From positions 38,039-102,038 of the forward strand of contig CAMYUW010000003.1 of the NCBI GenBank assembly GCA_947302275.1: a stretch of DNA of 64,000 bases, in the 5' to 3' direction. Below are positions 8,768-17,072 of the stretch, piece after piece. How positions within the stretch are numbered: the first letter of the stretch is position 1; each line of letters starts with the position of its first letter. The notes below the pieces were generated by a model. The model searched no databases. It was not told the origin of the DNA and saw nothing but the letters and a program-made list of their open reading frames with translations. Made by a program: the position numbers and the translations under genes. Source of the DNA: an uncultured Prevotellaceae bacterium (lineage in GTDB: Bacteria > Bacteroidota > Bacteroidia > Bacteroidales > Muribaculaceae).

Positions 8768-10387
8768 TTAGTGGTACAGGAAGCGTTTGATGCTCATTTT
8801 GGGAGTCTTTTCAAAAGGCTCCTTCATCATTTCCACTGCTGAGATCTTGCTGTAATTGGGGAGGGATGCGTTGGCTGTATCGCGGATCTTCCCTGGAATG
8901 GCAGCCCTGGTCTCCTCGTCCATATCTTCGGGAAGATCAGAATAGACAAGCGCCACAATTTTGCCGCCACGGTCCACCACAAGGCATTCGTCCACATACT
9001 GGCAGTTGTTCAAGACAGCCTCCACCTCCTCGGGATAAATGTTTTGACCAGAAGAGTTCAGAATCATCGACTTGATGCGGCCACGGATAAAGATGTTGCC
9101 CTTTGCATCAATCACGCCCAAATCGCCAGTGCGGAACCAGCCATCCTCGGTCAAAGAGGCTTCAGTGGCTTCGGGATTCTTATAATAACCAATCGTGAGG
9201 TTGCGGCCCCGGGCTTGGATTTCGCCAGGTATGTGTTGCGGATCCTCAGAGTCGATGCGGAGCTCGTGGACAGGCTTCCCGCAAGAACCCGGCACAAACT
9301 TGGTCCACCATTCATATCCCAGCAACGGGCAGGCTTCAGTCATACCATAGCCAACGGTATAGGGCAGGCGTATCTTTTTAAAGCAACGCTCCGCCTCAGG
9401 ATTGAGGGCAGCACCACCCATGATGAAACAGCGCACTGCTCCACCGAAAGCCTCAATGACTTTACTGCGGATTTTCTTGTAAATCAGTTGATTCAATAAG
9501 GGTATAGCCAGCAATGATTTCGTTTTCTCAATCGCAGGCTTGATGGCATTGGCATAGATTTTCTCCATCACCAGCGGAACTGTGACCACCATATAGGGTT
9601 TGATGTCCTGCATCGCCTTGAGAAGGGTAGTTGGAGATGGGGTTTTACCCAGGAAATAAACGGTGACACCATCAACGTTGGGATGGATAAACTCAATAGC
9701 CAATCCGTACATGTGAGCCAAGGGCAGCATCGAGACAACGGTTTCACCGGGACGGTTCGGGAAATGAGAGTTGGCAAAGTCATCGGTATCCGACATGGCG
9801 CTATAAGTGAGCATCACGCCTTTGGGGTTACCAGTAGTTCCTGACGTGTAGTTGATGATGGCCAAATCATCCAGATTGTCGTCAGGATAAGACACCTGCT
9901 CCGGAAACATGCCATCGGGATACTGCTGTGCAAAGGCATTCCTGCGGTTCTGCCAGGCTTCGGCCACTTCATCATCACGGTGCCAAAGCATGTTGCCGTC
10001 CTTCACATTGATGGCAGCCCTCAGATTAGGCATTTCATCGGGATTCATTTTTGCCCAGATGTCATCATCGACAAAAAGCAGAACACTGTCTGAATGGTTA
10101 GTGAGGTTGGAGACAGTGCTCGGATGAAAGTCTGCCAACAGCGGGACAGCCACACAGCCATTGACATTGATTCCCCAGAACGTCATCGCCCAGCGGGCAG
10201 AGTTGCGTGCACAGATGGCGATTTTATCGCCTTTGCCTATCCCGGTAGCGGCAAAGAAGATGCGGAAACGTTCCACGTTGATGGCCAGTTGCGCATAGGT
10301 AAAGGAATCGCCATTGTAATCACACAGGGCTTTACGGGTCCATTGTGAGTGGACCGTATCTTCTAAATTCTTCAGATAGTGCCTCAT
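8768..10387 (-). CDS. AMP-binding long-chain acyl-CoA ligase (FadD-like)
   Basis: 539 residues. It has the adenylate-forming signature YTSGTTGNPKGVML (near residue 185), the A5-type motif VGYGMTEACPLLGYE, the A7 motif GWFRTGDLG (near residue 420) and the A8 GRIKSMILNSSGQNIYPEE hinge. The expected reaction is ATP-dependent activation of a carboxylate, probably a fatty acid, to its CoA thioester. The C-terminal lysine of this superfamily is plausible in KTPKMSIKRFLYH. It is transcribed alone. An 18-base palindrome lies 15 bases before the start codon and may be an operator. A CAAAGGTA (TACCTTTG on minus) element at 10521-10528 could be its promoter. Confidence 0.88.
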   Translation of the reverse strand: MRHYLKNLEDTVHSQWTRKALCDYNGDSFTYAQLAINVERFRIFFAATGIGKGDKIAICARNSARWAMTFWGINVNGCVAVPLLADFHPSTVSNLTNHSDSVLLFVDDDIWAKMNPDEMPNLRAAINVKDGNMLWHRDDEVAEAWQNRRNAFAQQYPDGMFPEQVSYPDDNLDDLAIINYTSGTTGNPKGVMLTYSAMSDTDDFANSHFPNRPGETVVSMLPLAHMYGLAIEFIHPNVDGVTVYFLGKTPSPTTLLKAMQDIKPYMVVTVPLVMEKIYANAIKPAIEKTKSLLAIPLLNQLIYKKIRSKVIEAFGGAVRCFIMGGAALNPEAERCFKKIRLPYTVGYGMTEACPLLGYEWWTKFVPGSCGKPVHELRIDSEDPQHIPGEIQARGRNLTIGYYKNPEATEASLTEDGWFRTGDLGVIDAKGNIFIRGRIKSMILNSSGQNIYPEEVEAVLNNCQYVDECLVVDRGGKIVALVYSDLPEDMDEETRAAIPGKIRDTANASLPNYSKISAVEMMKEPFEKTPKMSIKRFLYH

Positions 10388-10401
10388 AAAATTCTAGTTT
10401 T

Positions 10402-10419
10402 AATTGATATTTATCAATT
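10402..10419. promoter_or_regulatory. Palindrome in the leader of the acyl-CoA ligase
   Basis: AATTGATA-TT-TATCAATT is a perfect 8+8 palindrome 15 bases upstream of the start codon. Its position in the leader suggests an operator or an mRNA hairpin; no regulator can be named. The remaining 10420-10778 stretch holds no convincing gene. Confidence 0.4.
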
Positions 10420-10712
10420 GGCAACATAGCGATGCGTCAACACCAGTAATAACAACATTCTAATGATTGTCACGGCTTTACATCCAATCATCAAACGTAT
10501 GCCAATCCAACTAATAATGACAAAGGTACAACAAAAAAATGAATTATGGCTGATTACACCCAATTTCTTGGCTTTATACCCTTCCATTATTGATGAAACC
10601 CACACGGCAGTAATACCTTCAGCATCATTCTCATGAGATAGCCGTCACGGCTCCTTGACAACCCAGTAGCAGGGCATTTAGACCGAATGAAGTAAAAAAT
10701 AGGGTGAATTGA

Positions 10713-10742
10713 TTGTTGTTTCACTTTTTGTGATTACATTTG
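10713..10742 (+). promoter_or_regulatory. Promoter for the DUF4923 lipoprotein gene
   Basis: TTG at 10713-10715 and TACATTTG at 10735-10742 are 19 bases apart, fitting the Bacteroidota consensus. The ATG lies 36 bases downstream. Confidence 0.6.
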
Positions 10743-10778
10743 CCATAGAATATATTATCAACCAGATACAATAGCGAT

Positions 10779-11471
10779 ATGAAGAAGATTTACACTACAT
10801 TATTGGCAGCGGTCATGTTGCTGGCCACAGGATGTAATACCGGACTGCTTGGCGGTCTGGGTGGAGACACCACCGGTAACGGCTCTACGACGGGTGGTGG
10901 CCTGGGAGACATACTGGGCAATGTGCTCGGCGGCGTACTGGGCACGCTGGGTTCACAGAATACGATCGACGGTCTGCTGGGGCTTGTAATCGGCAGCGTC
11001 AAGGTTCAGGAGAGCGAGCTCTACGGCACATGGTATTATACCGGGCCAGCGGTTGCTTTCACTAGTGAGAATCTGTTGGCCAAGGCTGGCGGTGCAGTTG
11101 CTGCCGAGACCTGCAAGGACAAGTTGCAGCCTGTTTACAACTCAGTGGGCATCAATGCACAGAACACCCAGTTCCAGTTCACTCAGGATCATCAGTTTTC
11201 CGGCAGTTTCAGGGGTATTCCGCTGAGCGGCACCTATACCTATGACCCGTCAAACGGCACGCTCAAACTGAAGACGATGATCTTCTCGACCAATGCCTAC
11301 ATCACCCGCACAACTAGCGGTTTGGGCCTCACCTTCGAGAGCAAAAGCCTGTTGAAGGTGCTTCAAATTGCTGCTGCCATGAGCGGAAACAGCACGCTGC
11401 AGACAGTCGGCGACTTGAGTAAGCAGTATGAAGGCGTGCGCCTGGGCTTCGACATCGCCCTTGCCAGGTAA
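10779..11471 (+). CDS. DUF4923-family lipoprotein
   Basis: 230 residues. It has a type II signal peptide with lipobox LLATGC (Cys 19), then a Gly-rich low-complexity linker (residues about 20-70, many GLG/GGV repeats), then the DUF4923 domain beginning near ESELYGTWYYTGPAVAF and ending GVRLGFDIALAR. The domain looks like a small beta-barrel, lipocalin-like fold. It is an outer-membrane or periplasmic lipoprotein of unknown role, widespread in Bacteroidales. It is monocistronic, with its own promoter and a downstream hairpin at 11501-11542. Confidence 0.82.
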   Translation: MKKIYTTLLAAVMLLATGCNTGLLGGLGGDTTGNGSTTGGGLGDILGNVLGGVLGTLGSQNTIDGLLGLVIGSVKVQESELYGTWYYTGPAVAFTSENLLAKAGGAVAAETCKDKLQPVYNSVGINAQNTQFQFTQDHQFSGSFRGIPLSGTYTYDPSNGTLKLKTMIFSTNAYITRTTSGLGLTFESKSLLKVLQIAAAMSGNSTLQTVGDLSKQYEGVRLGFDIALAR

Positions 11472-11500
11472 CCGCTACAATCGCATCATTCCACTCATCA

Positions 11501-11542
11501 TCAAAGCACAGTCCGTCCAGCATGTGGCGAGTTGTGCTTTGA
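11501..11542 (+). terminator. Possible terminator after the DUF4923 gene
   Basis: 10-bp stem TCAAAGCACA/TGTGCTTTGA with a 22-base loop, 30 bases after the stop. No strong T-run follows, so activity is uncertain. Confidence 0.4.
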
Positions 11543-11646
11543 TTGTACGGATAAGTAGCAACTGTTTTTTGCTGATATATTTCATCAGTTCATTGAATTT
11601 AAGTTATTTATCACAATTTGAGCACTGATAATCCGTTAAATTAACA

Positions 11647-11654
11647 TATCTTTG
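11647..11654 (+). promoter_or_regulatory. Promoter -7 element of the VTC operon
   Basis: TATCTTTG ends only 7 bases before the ATG at 11662. Bacteroidota transcripts start about 7 bases after this box, so the mRNA would be leaderless or nearly so. The -33 element is weak. Confidence 0.6.
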
Positions 11655-11661
11655 CGGTCCA

Positions 11662-12450
11662 ATGGACGACATCATCAGGACATACGACCCGATCACGCTC
11701 GACGAGATGAGTGGCATCAAGCTGATGAACCGCACCGACACCAAGTTTGTCACGACGGTTGACCAGCTCAGGCGCTTGTTGGTACTTGCCCATGAGGATT
11801 ACCGCGCTCAAGACATTGACGGCAAGCGCATTGCCTCCTATTACACCGCCTACTTTGACACGCCCGACAACAACATGTACATCGTGCACCAGAACGGCCA
11901 CGCCGGGCGCCAGAAACTGCGCATCCGCTCCTACGTGGACTCGGGCCTCAACTTCCTGGAGGTAAAGACCAAGAACAACCATGGCCGCACCAAGAAGAAG
12001 CGCATGGACATGGTCGGTTTTGACCCCAAGAATCCTGATTACGGCATCCGTTTCATGCGCCAGGATGAGCAATACAGGCAGTATGACGAGTTCATGCGCA
12101 AACACTTGCGTTATGACCCGACTACCCTGAGTGAGCACTTGGAGAACAATTTCAAGCGCATTACCCTGGTCAACAAGGCCAAGACCGAGCGCTTGACCAT
12201 CGATACGGCACTCAAGTTCCATCACCTCAAGACCGACAACCGTGCCGACCTCACGGGTCTGGTGATCATCGAGTTGAAGCGTGACGGCCTGCAGCCGTCG
12301 CCCATCCTGGGGATGTTGCGCGAGCTGCGCATCAAGCCCTGCGGCTTCAGCAAGTACTGCATGGGGTCGGCCTTGACCAATCCCTCGTTGAAGCGCAACA
12401 ATTTCAAGGAGCGTCTTCGCCTGGTGGAACGCCTGTTGTCACAAGTTTAA
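11662..12450 (+). CDS. VTC-domain polyphosphate polymerase
   Basis: 262 residues forming a triphosphate-tunnel metalloenzyme (CYTH/VTC) fold. Visible tunnel residues include the basic LMNRTDTKFV near the N-terminus, YYTAYFDTPDN, QKLRIRSY, FLEVKTKNN, a TIDTALKF strand, LVIIELKRDG and a late lysine in GFSKYCMG. The VTC4 family makes polyphosphate from ATP on the cytoplasmic side. It heads a five-gene plus-strand operon with DUF4956, DUF2490 and two carbohydrate-binding proteins; VTC-DUF4956 pairs also occur in Firmicutes. The product polymer and its destination in this organism are inferred, not shown. Confidence 0.85.
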   Translation: MDDIIRTYDPITLDEMSGIKLMNRTDTKFVTTVDQLRRLLVLAHEDYRAQDIDGKRIASYYTAYFDTPDNNMYIVHQNGHAGRQKLRIRSYVDSGLNFLEVKTKNNHGRTKKKRMDMVGFDPKNPDYGIRFMRQDEQYRQYDEFMRKHLRYDPTTLSEHLENNFKRITLVNKAKTERLTIDTALKFHHLKTDNRADLTGLVIIELKRDGLQPSPILGMLRELRIKPCGFSKYCMGSALTNPSLKRNNFKERLRLVERLLSQV

Positions 12451-12488
12451 CGTAAAAAATCAACATTAACTAACGATAAAACACCATT

Positions 12489-13229
12489 ATGATTCTACTG
12501 CAAGATTTATCGGCCTTAGACGATGGCGCCGATGCCATCCAGGAAGCTGTAACTGCTGCCACCACGGGGTTCAGGTGGTTTGATGCGGCTGGAGTTACCG
12601 AGATGGTAATTCGCTTCGGTTTCTTCTTGCTCGTCTTGTTCTTCATCGTCTATTTCCTGTATTATCGCAAGACACACCGCCGCGACTACTTCTTCACTCT
12701 CGTATTGCTCAGCGTGAGCATCTTTTTCCTGATTTATCTGCTGGGCAGTGTCAAAGTCAAAATCGGCTTTGCGCTGGGACTGTTTGCCATCTTCGGCGTG
12801 CTGCGCTACCGCACCGAGACGATACCCGTGCGCGAGATGTCCTACATGTTCGGCGTCATCAGTTTGTCGGTCATCAATGCACTGGCCGACTCGTTGAGCT
12901 TCGTGGAACTCCTGCTGCCCAATGTATCGATAGCGCTACTCATCTGGCTGTTCGAGACCTTTGTCCTGCGCGCCAATCTGGCCAGCAAGCTGGTACTCTA
13001 TGACCGCATCGAGTTGATCACGCCCGAGCGCCGCGAGGAATTACTCGAAGACCTCAAGAAGCGCACCGGCCTCAATATCACCAAGGTGAATGTGGGTTCG
13101 ATCGACTTCCTGAAGGATACCGCCATCCTCAAGATCGAATATGAGAACGACGGTGGTGGTGCAAGCCACGTTAATGACACATTGAAAATCCCTAAATACG
13201 AATGGCAAGAAGTCAAAGAAAACAACTGA
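12489..13229 (+). CDS. DUF4956 inner-membrane protein
   Basis: 246 residues. Four to five TM helices lie in the first 160 residues (FFLLVLFFIVYFLYY; FTLVLLSVSIFFLIYLLG; IGFALGLFAIFGVLRYRT; LLPNVSIALLIWLFETFVL). They are followed by a soluble C-terminal alpha/beta domain (ITPERREELLEDLKKRTGLN onward). The FAIFGVLRYRTETIPVREM block is the DUF4956 hallmark. The family is repeatedly encoded next to VTC polyphosphate polymerases, so it probably acts with the upstream enzyme at the membrane, possibly as a channel or scaffold. It overlaps the next gene by 28 bases, which suggests translational coupling. Confidence 0.85.
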   Translation: MILLQDLSALDDGADAIQEAVTAATTGFRWFDAAGVTEMVIRFGFFLLVLFFIVYFLYYRKTHRRDYFFTLVLLSVSIFFLIYLLGSVKVKIGFALGLFAIFGVLRYRTETIPVREMSYMFGVISLSVINALADSLSFVELLLPNVSIALLIWLFETFVLRANLASKLVLYDRIELITPERREELLEDLKKRTGLNITKVNVGSIDFLKDTAILKIEYENDGGGASHVNDTLKIPKYEWQEVKENN

Positions 13230-13960
13230 TCGCAACCCTGTTGCTGATGCTATGCACAGCCATTTTCCCGACATTGTCGCATGCCGACGATGCCGGTTTG
13301 ATTGTTTCTGCTGGTGTATCACGCAAACTCACCAAAAAACTGAGCATGGGCTTTGATGCCGAGTTCCGTTCCCGCAACAACTTCCGTACCGCGTCACGTG
13401 TGGGACTTGCTGCCGACGTCAGCTATAAGGTTCTGCCGTGGCTCAAGGCCAGTGGTGGCTACGACCTGCTCTTCGACAACAATCAAGAGAAACTCACCTA
13501 TCAGGACGACGGCGTGAGCTACAATAACTGGCGTCCCAGCTATTGGGGAGTGCGTCACCGCTTTAACGTGTCGCTGACGGGCAGCTACAAGATTCAGCGT
13601 GTGGAATTGAGCCTGCGCGAACGCTGGCAATACACCTACCGCCCCTCACGTGTGATTGACAACTTTGACTTTGACGAGGGTGAGTGGGAAGACCACGAGG
13701 TGAAAGGCAAGGGCAAGAATGTGCTGCGCAGCCGCCTGCAGGTGGAGTGGGACATCCCCAAGTGCAAGTTTGACCCGTATGCCAGCGTCGAACTGCACTC
13801 GACACGCCAGCTGGACCAGACGCGCGTCATTGTGGGCGTGTCGCACAGCCTCAAGAAGAAACACAATTTCAAGTTGTATTACCGTGGCCAGTACTACAGG
13901 GACAAGTCCGATGACACTAACATCCACATGCTGGGCATGGGATACACTTATAAATTTTGA
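13202..13960 (+). CDS. DUF2490-family outer-membrane beta-barrel protein
   Basis: 252 residues with a Sec signal peptide (TLLLMLCTAIFPTLSHA). The rest consists of alternating amphipathic strands (FGDAEFRSRNN-like, RHRFNVSLTGSY, VELSLRERWQYTY, HNFKLYYRGQYYRD) ending in a C-terminal aromatic (MGMGYTYKF), typical of outer-membrane barrels. DUF2490 is a barrel-like family of unknown function. The start inside the end of the DUF4956 gene indicates coupling. In the context it may carry or anchor material made by the VTC/DUF4956 pair. Confidence 0.8.
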   Translation: MARSQRKQLIATLLLMLCTAIFPTLSHADDAGLIVSAGVSRKLTKKLSMGFDAEFRSRNNFRTASRVGLAADVSYKVLPWLKASGGYDLLFDNNQEKLTYQDDGVSYNNWRPSYWGVRHRFNVSLTGSYKIQRVELSLRERWQYTYRPSRVIDNFDFDEGEWEDHEVKGKGKNVLRSRLQVEWDIPKCKFDPYASVELHSTRQLDQTRVIVGVSHSLKKKHNFKLYYRGQYYRDKSDDTNIHMLGMGYTYKF

Positions 13961-13965
13961 GCGCT

Positions 13966-15183
13966 ATGAAACAGATAATACATTATAGCCTGTTATTGGT
14001 CGTGATGTCACTCGCCCTGTCGTCGTGCGTTAAGGACGATACCGACATGGCCGACATCATCGCCAGCTATCAGGTGGAGCCTGCTAACATCGAACTGGAT
14101 TTCTCGGCTTTGACCGAGGCTCCTGACCAGCCCGTTACCGATGAGAACGACTCGGCCTACAACGACTATGTCGAGAATTCACCATGGAACAAGGTCATCA
14201 ATATCGACTTTGACGGAAATAACGCCACGGTGACCGGCAGGGTGGCAGGAGTCACCATCCAGACCAGTGGCGCTCACGTGACGGTCATCAACATGTCAGG
14301 TCCTGTGAAGTTTATTGTCAGCGGACATACTACCGACGGCTCCTTGAAATTCTACGGCGACAAGCGTTTCCAGATTCTGCTCAACGGCGCCGAAATCACC
14401 AATCCCAAGGGTGCGGCCATCAACAACCAGGGAAGCAAGTCGCTATATGTCGTGCTGGCCGACGGCACAACCAACCGCCTGCAAGACGGTTCCACCTACA
14501 CCGATGTAGATGAGGAAGACCAGAAGGCGGCCCTCTTCAGCGAGGGACAGATTATCTTCAGCGGCAAGGGCCACCTGGCCACCATTGCCGTGGGGCGCGG
14601 CGGCATCCGCAGCGATGACTATATCCGCATCCGCCCGGGCGTGAGCATTTATGTCAACAGCACGGCGCTCGACGGCCTGCGTGCCAACGACGGCATTATC
14701 CTCGACGGCGGCGTCATCAATGTGGAGACCAGCGGTCTTGGCGCCAAGGGCGTGCGCAGCGGTGGCGTGATGACCGTCAATGGCGGTCGCCTGATTGCCG
14801 TCAACAACGGCAACACCCGTGAGGACACCTCCGACGAAGGCCTGGCCGACACCACGGCGTGTGCAGCACTCTACTGCGACTCCCTGCTCGTGGTAACGGG
14901 CGGCACGCTTAAACTCAAGGCCACCGGCGACGGCGGCAAGGGCATCAATGGCAAGCATGACGCGGTCATCAACGGTGGCTCGACCACCGTGGTCGCTACA
15001 GGTACACGCAAGGTCAAGAAACCCAAAGGCGTGAAACTCGATAGAAACTTCTCCATCACCGGTGGCTACTTCTATACCTACAGCCGCCGCAGCGACCCGC
15101 TGGATGTGGCAGGGAACACCGATATAGCCACGGGATACAAGACCTGTGACTTTGGCCCTAAAGCGATAATTATAGCCTATTAA
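13966..15183 (+). CDS. Secreted carbohydrate-binding lipoprotein, Cthe_2159-like beta-helix
   Basis: 405 residues from the ATG at 13966, 5 bases after the preceding stop. The lipobox is LALSSC, followed by an acidic linker. The body is a right-handed parallel beta-helix of the carbohydrate-binding Cthe_2159 type, seen as repeats such as GSLKFYGDKRFQILLNGAEI, AAINNQGSKSLYVVL, KAALFSEGQIIFSGKGHL and INGGSTTVVATG. Members bind polygalacturonate-like polymers in a calcium-dependent way; the ligand here is unknown. It is paralogous to the next gene. It is probably surface-exposed and lipid-anchored. Confidence 0.8.
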   Translation: MKQIIHYSLLLVVMSLALSSCVKDDTDMADIIASYQVEPANIELDFSALTEAPDQPVTDENDSAYNDYVENSPWNKVINIDFDGNNATVTGRVAGVTIQTSGAHVTVINMSGPVKFIVSGHTTDGSLKFYGDKRFQILLNGAEITNPKGAAINNQGSKSLYVVLADGTTNRLQDGSTYTDVDEEDQKAALFSEGQIIFSGKGHLATIAVGRGGIRSDDYIRIRPGVSIYVNSTALDGLRANDGIILDGGVINVETSGLGAKGVRSGGVMTVNGGRLIAVNNGNTREDTSDEGLADTTACAALYCDSLLVVTGGTLKLKATGDGGKGINGKHDAVINGGSTTVVATGTRKVKKPKGVKLDRNFSITGGYFYTYSRRSDPLDVAGNTDIATGYKTCDFGPKAIIIAY

Positions 15184-15205
15184 AGATAGATTTATCCACA
15201 CAATT

Positions 15206-16558
15206 ATGAAAAAAATACTGCTTGCATCAGTTATGGCATTGGCTTGGTGCCTGCCCGCTGGGGCGGTGAACGGCGACGTGAATGGTGACGGCGAGGTGAG
15301 CATCAGCGATGTGAACACACTGATTGATCTCATCGCCACTGGCGAGACCAGCCCTGCCGCCGACGTGAATGGCGACGGCGAGGTGAGCATCAGCGACGTG
15401 AACGTGGTGATCGATATCATCCTGGGCGGTGGTCAAGAAGAAGAAATTACGCCCAAGGAAATCACGCTGGATGACAGCGAACTGGCCGAACCCTCCGAGA
15501 ACATCCCCGAGGACGAGGATGAGCCCGATTATGGTGATTACGTCGAGAATACCAGCTGGGCCGTAAAGGTCAATATCACCTTTGACGGCGACAAGGCCAC
15601 CGTGACCGGTAATCCCAGCAGCGTCATCGCCACTGTCGATGGCGCCCATGTGACCATCACCAGCGCCGCCAAGCACGTGAAGTACATCGTCACTGGCTCT
15701 ACGGCCAACGGCTCACTCAAGTTCTACAGCGATCGCAAGTTCCAGCTTCAGCTCGACGGTGTGGACATCACCAATCCCACCGGTGCTGCCATCAACAACC
15801 AGTGCGGCAAGTCGCTCTACCTGGTGATGAATGCGGGCACGGTCAACACCCTGCGCGACGGCGAGACCTACTCCATGGACGAGGGCGAGGACCAGAAGGC
15901 AGCCCTCTTCAGCGAGGGTCAGATCCTGGTCAGCGGCAAGGGACTGCTCAATATCTATAGCGTCGGACGCCACTGCATGGCCAGCGACGACTATATCTTC
16001 GTGCGTCCCGGGTCGCGCATGTACCTCAACAGCACCAGCGGCCATGGCATCAAGGCCAAGGACTATGTCTATATCAAAGGCGGTGTCATCAACATGGAAA
16101 TCGCTGCCGATGGCGCCAAGGGCATCAACTGCGACAGCCTGATCAACATCGCTGGAGGCCGCACAACGATCATCAACACCGGAACAAACAAGCTGGAGAC
16201 TGACTCTTTGGGCAATGAGGTCTCGACTGGCGCCGCTGGCGTAAAGGCCGACCACAACATCACCATCAAGGGCGGAACACTCAACATCAAGTGCACGGGC
16301 AACGATGCCAAGGGCATCAACGTGGCACAGCCCTTTACCTTTTCGGGTGGCGAGTTGAACGTGGTCTGCACCGGCAACCAAGTGAGCGTCGCTCCCAAGG
16401 GAGTGAAATGTGACACCGATTGCATCATCAACGGTGGCGCCTTCTACAGCTGCGCCCCCAATGGCCGAGCCCTTGATGTGGACGGCACCCTCACCATTGC
16501 CGACGGCTACACCAGCCGCAACGATAGTGATTCCCGCCTCGTCGAAATCATCTATTGA
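15206..16558 (+). CDS. Secreted Cthe_2159-like beta-helix protein with N-terminal dockerin-like repeats
   Basis: 450 residues. The signal peptide (ILLASVMALAWCLPAGA) is followed at once by two dockerin type I calcium loops (DVNGDGEVSISDVN, twice, residues about 24-75). Their DNA is nearly identical over 39 bases, a sign of recent duplication or homogenisation. Then comes an acidic linker and a beta-helix domain clearly paralogous to the upstream gene (AAINNQ, QKAALFSEGQI, VSGKG). Dockerin-like repeats at the N-terminus are unusual; elsewhere in this window they sit at the C-terminus. Last gene of the VTC operon. Probably secreted and surface-associated. Confidence 0.8.
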   Translation: MKKILLASVMALAWCLPAGAVNGDVNGDGEVSISDVNTLIDLIATGETSPAADVNGDGEVSISDVNVVIDIILGGGQEEEITPKEITLDDSELAEPSENIPEDEDEPDYGDYVENTSWAVKVNITFDGDKATVTGNPSSVIATVDGAHVTITSAAKHVKYIVTGSTANGSLKFYSDRKFQLQLDGVDITNPTGAAINNQCGKSLYLVMNAGTVNTLRDGETYSMDEGEDQKAALFSEGQILVSGKGLLNIYSVGRHCMASDDYIFVRPGSRMYLNSTSGHGIKAKDYVYIKGGVINMEIAADGAKGINCDSLINIAGGRTTIINTGTNKLETDSLGNEVSTGAAGVKADHNITIKGGTLNIKCTGNDAKGINVAQPFTFSGGELNVVCTGNQVSVAPKGVKCDTDCIINGGAFYSCAPNGRALDVDGTLTIADGYTSRNDSDSRLVEIIY

Positions 16559-16892
16559 ATCCTCATCAGCAATGAAATCTGTAGATGGCGTGTCATAATT
16601 CATTCGTTGCATTTTATGTCGCGCTTCGCGCGAGAAATTAAGCAAAATTATAAATAAAATTATAATAAAAATTTATTTTGTTTGATTTTTATACAAATTT
16701 TGTTTAATTTGGCTTCGCCGAAAGCTAAAGGTTCGCGCAATTAGTAGTTTGAAAATCCCTGCCGCATCGATTATCTATTCGAGGCACAGTAGAGACGCAA
16801 AATCTTGCGTCTCCCAGGCATTGAACGGTTCCAATCATTTTTTAGCGAAATAAAAATTCGTTGAATTCGCGCAATTAGTAGTTTGAAGAAAA
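16559..16892. other. Gene-free stretch with short repeats and hairpins
   Basis: AT-rich, no gene seen. A 22-base sequence containing GCGCAATTAGTAGTTTGAA occurs twice as exact direct repeats (16732-16753 and 16866-16887). Between them is a perfect hairpin GAGACGCAA-AATC-TTGCGTCTC (16792-16813). A small GC hairpin (TCGCG/CGCGA, 16618-16633) lies about 60 bases after the upstream stop. This looks like decayed interspersed-repeat material typical of Bacteroidales intergenic DNA. Confidence 0.6.
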
Positions 16893-16919
16893 GGCCTGCC
16901 CGTGGGTTGTGGGCAGGCC
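16893..16919 (-). terminator. Rho-independent terminator for the minus-strand gene
   Basis: A 9-bp stem GGCCTGCCC/GGGCAGGCC is followed on the minus strand by TTTTCTTC. It lies 150 bases after the 17073 stop and faces the convergent VTC operon. A longer-range inverted repeat (GTGGCCTCC at 16974, GGAGGCCAC at 17046) lies in between. Confidence 0.6.
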
Positions 16920-17072
16920 GTCAGGTTTCTATAATGTGTGCTTCTCACCGCTTCTATTCATACCACTTCAGCCGTGGCCTCCTGCACGCGGCGGGCGGCA
17001 ATAGTGCGCCTCGTTTTGCAGAAATGATAATAAACAGAATGCCGCGGAGGCCACAAGCGAGTTTATTACATG

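Noticed and set aside
10414..10605. 63-codon minus-strand frame upstream of the acyl-CoA ligase
   Set aside because: No ribosome-binding signal, low-complexity hydrophobic composition, and it overlaps a likely promoter region.
14443..16645. Two long minus-strand frames (325 and 310 codons) under the beta-helix genes
   Set aside because: Antisense shadows of the plus-strand carbohydrate-binding proteins; no signal peptide, promoter or recognisable domain.
16792..16813. Hairpin GAGACGCAA/TTGCGTCTC as a terminator
   Set aside because: It is 230 bases after the nearest stop, has no T-tract, and lies between direct repeats, so it fits repeat debris better.
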